Part shown: piece after piece, positions 14,700-16,779 of the stretch
Numbering within the stretch: position 1 is the first letter of the stretch
Layout: every line of letters begins with the position of its first letter
Source of the DNA: Halovenus sp.
GTDB taxonomy: Archaea; Halobacteriota; Halobacteria; Halobacteriales; Haloarculaceae
Length of the DNA: 16,779 nucleotides
Reading direction: 5' to 3'
Assembly: GCA_028274925.1 (NCBI GenBank)
Contig: JAQCNR010000412.1
Span: 1 to 16,779 of the forward strand
Notes under the pieces: model-generated
What the model was told of the DNA's origin: nothing
The model's input: only the letters and a program-made list of their open reading frames with translations
Databases searched by the model: none
Made by a program: the position numbers and the translations under genes

Positions 14700-16310
14700 A
14701 TGATCGTTGGAATTGCCGCAGCCATCTGCACCGGGAGCGCAGCGGCTATTTTGGCTATCGGTGCGACAGTCGCTTACCGATACAGCGAACCAGGGGCTGC
14801 GTGGCTCACAGGGTACACTACGCTGGTCGGAGTCAGCCTTGGACTCGTTAGTGGCGGCATCCTCACCGGAATCATTCCGGTAACTGACTTCACAGGCGTG
14901 GTCGGGAGGTGGCTAGCGCTTGTCTGGATCCTCCCCGCCGCTTTGTGGGCTCTGTTTGCCCTTCAGTACACGGGGCGGTTCGTCCCGCTCTCGCTCGAAA
15001 CGGGTGCGCTGATCGCGTTTCCGCTTCTTGGCTTTATTCTACAGGGTATCCTCATCGGAGTCTCAGTAGTGCCAACGGAGGTTCTCGGGTTCGTTGGAAT
15101 TACTATCCGTTATTACGCAGTGACGCTGGCTGTGGCTGGGATCGTGCTGTTGGTGCGAGCGACACGCCGGTATGACCACATAACAGTATGGCAAGGAATT
15201 GCCTTTGCTGTGGCACCAGCGGCAATGTGGCTGTTCTGGAGTAATATCCCGTATATCGCTCGACTTGGTCAAGCGGCAGGAGGGGCGGCCTACGTGCTTG
15301 GCTCTCTCGGCGCGGTGTGTGGCTTCGGACTCGCAGTATTCTGGTTTGATGCGTTCGAGAAATCTCCCGCAGTTGGCGTCGTCGGGGAACGAGATGTCGT
15401 CAACGAGACGGACGACTTGATAATAGTCGCGGATGACGAGCACCGGGTGGTGCGAGCAAATGAGAGTGCGCGAACTGCTTCGGACGGCCCCGACCCGTCC
15501 ACCGGTACCATTACTGTCGAAGATATGCTTGGAAAGAGTGTGGACCGCCTGCGAGCAACTGAGACGATCGAATTCGACGGTGAGAATGCGTCAGCAAAGT
15601 ATGACTCGCAGGTGTCGACGGTGGTTGACCACCACGACCAGCAGCTGGGGACCGTGATCAGCCTCCGGGAAGTGACTGAGCGGGAACTTCGAAAAGAACG
15701 ACTCGCAGTCCTTAACAGAGTACTGCGGCATAATCTACGTAATCAGCTTGATGTCGTCAACGCTCATCTTGAAGCCATTGACGACGACCACGCGGACGTC
15801 GCAGCTGAGACCACCGATCGCATCGCACGTATGAGTGACCGCGCACGGACAATTGATCGACTACTCTCAGAGACGCGTGAAAACGTTGCTGTTGATGTTG
15901 CCGAACTGCTCCGCGACACTGTTGCCGACAACTCCCAAGTTGCAGTCGAAGCGCCTGACTCGTTGATGATAACGACCGACCGCGCCGCCCTTGAAGCGGC
16001 TGTAGAAAGCGCTGTCGACAATGCGGTCACACACGCCACGAACGTGAATATCTCTCTCCAGCAAACTCCTGACGGATGTGAGATTCTGGTCGCCGATGAC
16101 GGTCCAGGAATTCCTGATTCGGAACTGTCTGCGCTCGAAACCGGGACCGAGACAGCGCTACAACACGGAACTGGACTGGGACTGTGGCAACTTAGCTGGG
16201 CCGCACGTACACTCGGCGGTACCGTCTCCTTCGACACGGCAGAAGGCACCACTGTCACAATTACGGTCTCTGATGCATCCTCAGCTGGTGAGCCAGAAGC
16301 TTCTATTTAA
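14700..16310 (+). CDS. Membrane sensor histidine kinase (N-terminal 7TM, PAS-like, HisKA, HATPase)
   Basis: A 536-residue protein. Residues 1-215 hold about seven TM segments (roughly 5-25, 38-60, 70-90, 102-124, 136-153, 163-183 and 195-216), matching the HisKA_7TM type of archaeal sensor kinases. Residues 222-330 form a degenerate PAS-like domain (DDLIIVADDEHRVVRANESA). The dimerisation/phosphoacceptor helix has RHNLRN with His344. The ATPase part has N-box Asn441 (VDNAVTHA), G1 ADDGPGIP (465-472) and G2 GTGLGLW (490-496). It should autophosphorylate in response to a membrane or redox signal. No response regulator is adjacent, so its partner is unknown. It is intact and of normal length, and a paralogue of the frameshifted kinase on the other side of the DUF5518 gene. 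Confidence 0.92.
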   Translation: MIVGIAAAICTGSAAAILAIGATVAYRYSEPGAAWLTGYTTLVGVSLGLVSGGILTGIIPVTDFTGVVGRWLALVWILPAALWALFALQYTGRFVPLSLETGALIAFPLLGFILQGILIGVSVVPTEVLGFVGITIRYYAVTLAVAGIVLLVRATRRYDHITVWQGIAFAVAPAAMWLFWSNIPYIARLGQAAGGAAYVLGSLGAVCGFGLAVFWFDAFEKSPAVGVVGERDVVNETDDLIIVADDEHRVVRANESARTASDGPDPSTGTITVEDMLGKSVDRLRATETIEFDGENASAKYDSQVSTVVDHHDQQLGTVISLREVTERELRKERLAVLNRVLRHNLRNQLDVVNAHLEAIDDDHADVAAETTDRIARMSDRARTIDRLLSETRENVAVDVAELLRDTVADNSQVAVEAPDSLMITTDRAALEAAVESAVDNAVTHATNVNISLQQTPDGCEILVADDGPGIPDSELSALETGTETALQHGTGLGLWQLSWAARTLGGTVSFDTAEGTTVTITVSDASSAGEPEASI

Positions 16311-16424
16311 CAGACATACATACTGAGCGGGTGGCATAGTGAGCCCACCCCAGGTCTCTTAGCTTCCCAGCCAAGATTCGACACACCACAATGAGCGTTT
16401 CTGGGCTTGGAACAGCGGCTTCCG

Positions 16425-16435
16425 TTTTATTATTT
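16425..16435 (+). promoter_or_regulatory. TATA-like box for the 34-aa small gene
   Basis: TTTTATTATTT ends 24 bases before the ATG at 16459. This strong AT box in GC-rich surroundings is one of the clearest promoter candidates in the window and supports the small ORF as a real gene. Confidence 0.45.
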
Positions 16436-16458
16436 GTCTGCACAATGCATCTAACGCA

Positions 16459-16563
16459 ATGAAACCCAACAAAAAGCACATCGCGGGAATTGGGATTGTG
16501 ATGATTGTTGCGACGTACAGCCTCCTCCGATGGCGAGACACTCCCCACGAAACAGGCGAATAG
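16459..16563 (+). CDS. Small single-TM protein, 34 aa
   Basis: A 34-residue ORF from ATG 16459 to TAG 16561-16563. A basic N-terminus (MKPNKKH) is followed by one TM segment (IAGIGIVMIVATYSLL, about residues 8-23) and a charged tail (RWRDTPHETGE). The positive N-terminus would favour an N-in orientation. It lies downstream of the intact kinase and 33 bases before the AIM24-like gene. No family recognised; support comes from the promoter-like box and the clean TM pattern. Confidence 0.5.
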   Translation: MKPNKKHIAGIGIVMIVATYSLLRWRDTPHETGE

Positions 16564-16596
16564 ATACACCGAACATCGTAACCCAACCACAGACCA

Positions 16597-16779
16597 ATGG
16601 AATACGAGTTTTCACACCAACCGTCGTACACGCATCTGAAAGTAACACTAGACCACGGAGAGTCGATCGTTGCCGAACCAGGCGCAATGGTCGGCCACTC
16701 TCCAACCATCTCAGTCGAAACCGAAACGAGTCGTGATGGGCTCCTCAGTTCTGCGAAGTCAATGCTCGGTGGCGAATCC
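16597..16779 (+). CDS. AIM24-family (TIGR00266-like) protein, 5' part only
   Basis: An open frame of 61 codons from ATG 16597 to the window end without a stop. The N-terminus MEYEFSHQPSYTHLKVTL, then GESIVAEPGAMVGHSP and a later LLSSAKSMLGGES, fits the start of AIM24/TIGR00266 proteins, where a GE(x)(I/V)xAE(x)GAM signature follows the first beta strands. These are cytoplasmic beta-barrel-like proteins of about 220-250 residues with no firmly known role in archaea. An AATAGATACA stretch (16559-16568) 29-38 bases upstream may be its promoter, overlapping the end of the 34-aa gene. Only about a quarter of the protein is visible. Confidence 0.75.
   Translation, partial: MEYEFSHQPSYTHLKVTLDHGESIVAEPGAMVGHSPTISVETETSRDGLLSSAKSMLGGES

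Overview
This window looks like a stretch of haloarchaeal chromosome, probably Haloarcula or a close relative. The grounds are GC-rich, acidic proteins, AT-rich TATA-like boxes about 22-36 bases before start codons with almost no 5' leader (leaderless transcription), a Tat-type lipoprotein, sensor kinases with the archaeal multi-TM N-terminus, and membrane families known from haloarchaea (DUF5518, bactofilin with a C-terminal membrane domain). No tRNA, rRNA, CRISPR array or intact insertion sequence was seen.

Left part (1-5800), mostly housekeeping or accessory metabolism: a small four-TM membrane protein (-), an alpha/beta hydrolase (+), a MATE exporter (-), the C-terminal half of a membrane metal-dependent hydrolase-like protein (+), an NAD-dependent sugar epimerase (+), a 52-residue membrane protein (-), and a secreted/membrane bactofilin-like gene (+) cut by one in-frame TGA.

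Middle part (5800-9800), a decayed mobile-type island: the N-terminal domain of a tyrosine recombinase, a convergent two-gene HEPN/nucleotidyltransferase (MNT) module of toxin-antitoxin type with a clear palindromic operator at its promoter, and a receiver-PAS sensor gene that has an in-frame TAG and has lost its kinase end just where the MNT promoter begins. Beyond it is a small overlapping gene pair (59 and 66 aa).

Right part (10000-16779), envelope and sensing: a large Tat lipoprotein with a tandem C-terminal repeat, a 35-aa single-TM protein, a membrane histidine kinase split by a one-base frameshift, a DUF5518 membrane protein, an intact paralogous membrane histidine kinase, a 34-aa single-TM protein, and the start of an AIM24-family gene that runs off the window.

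The most striking overall feature is that three sizeable genes (bactofilin, receiver-PAS sensor, first kinase) are each open except for one point-like lesion (TGA, TAG, loss of one base in an A/T run). The best candidate functional system is the self-regulated MNT/HEPN pair, whose HEPN protein lacks the usual RNase histidine.
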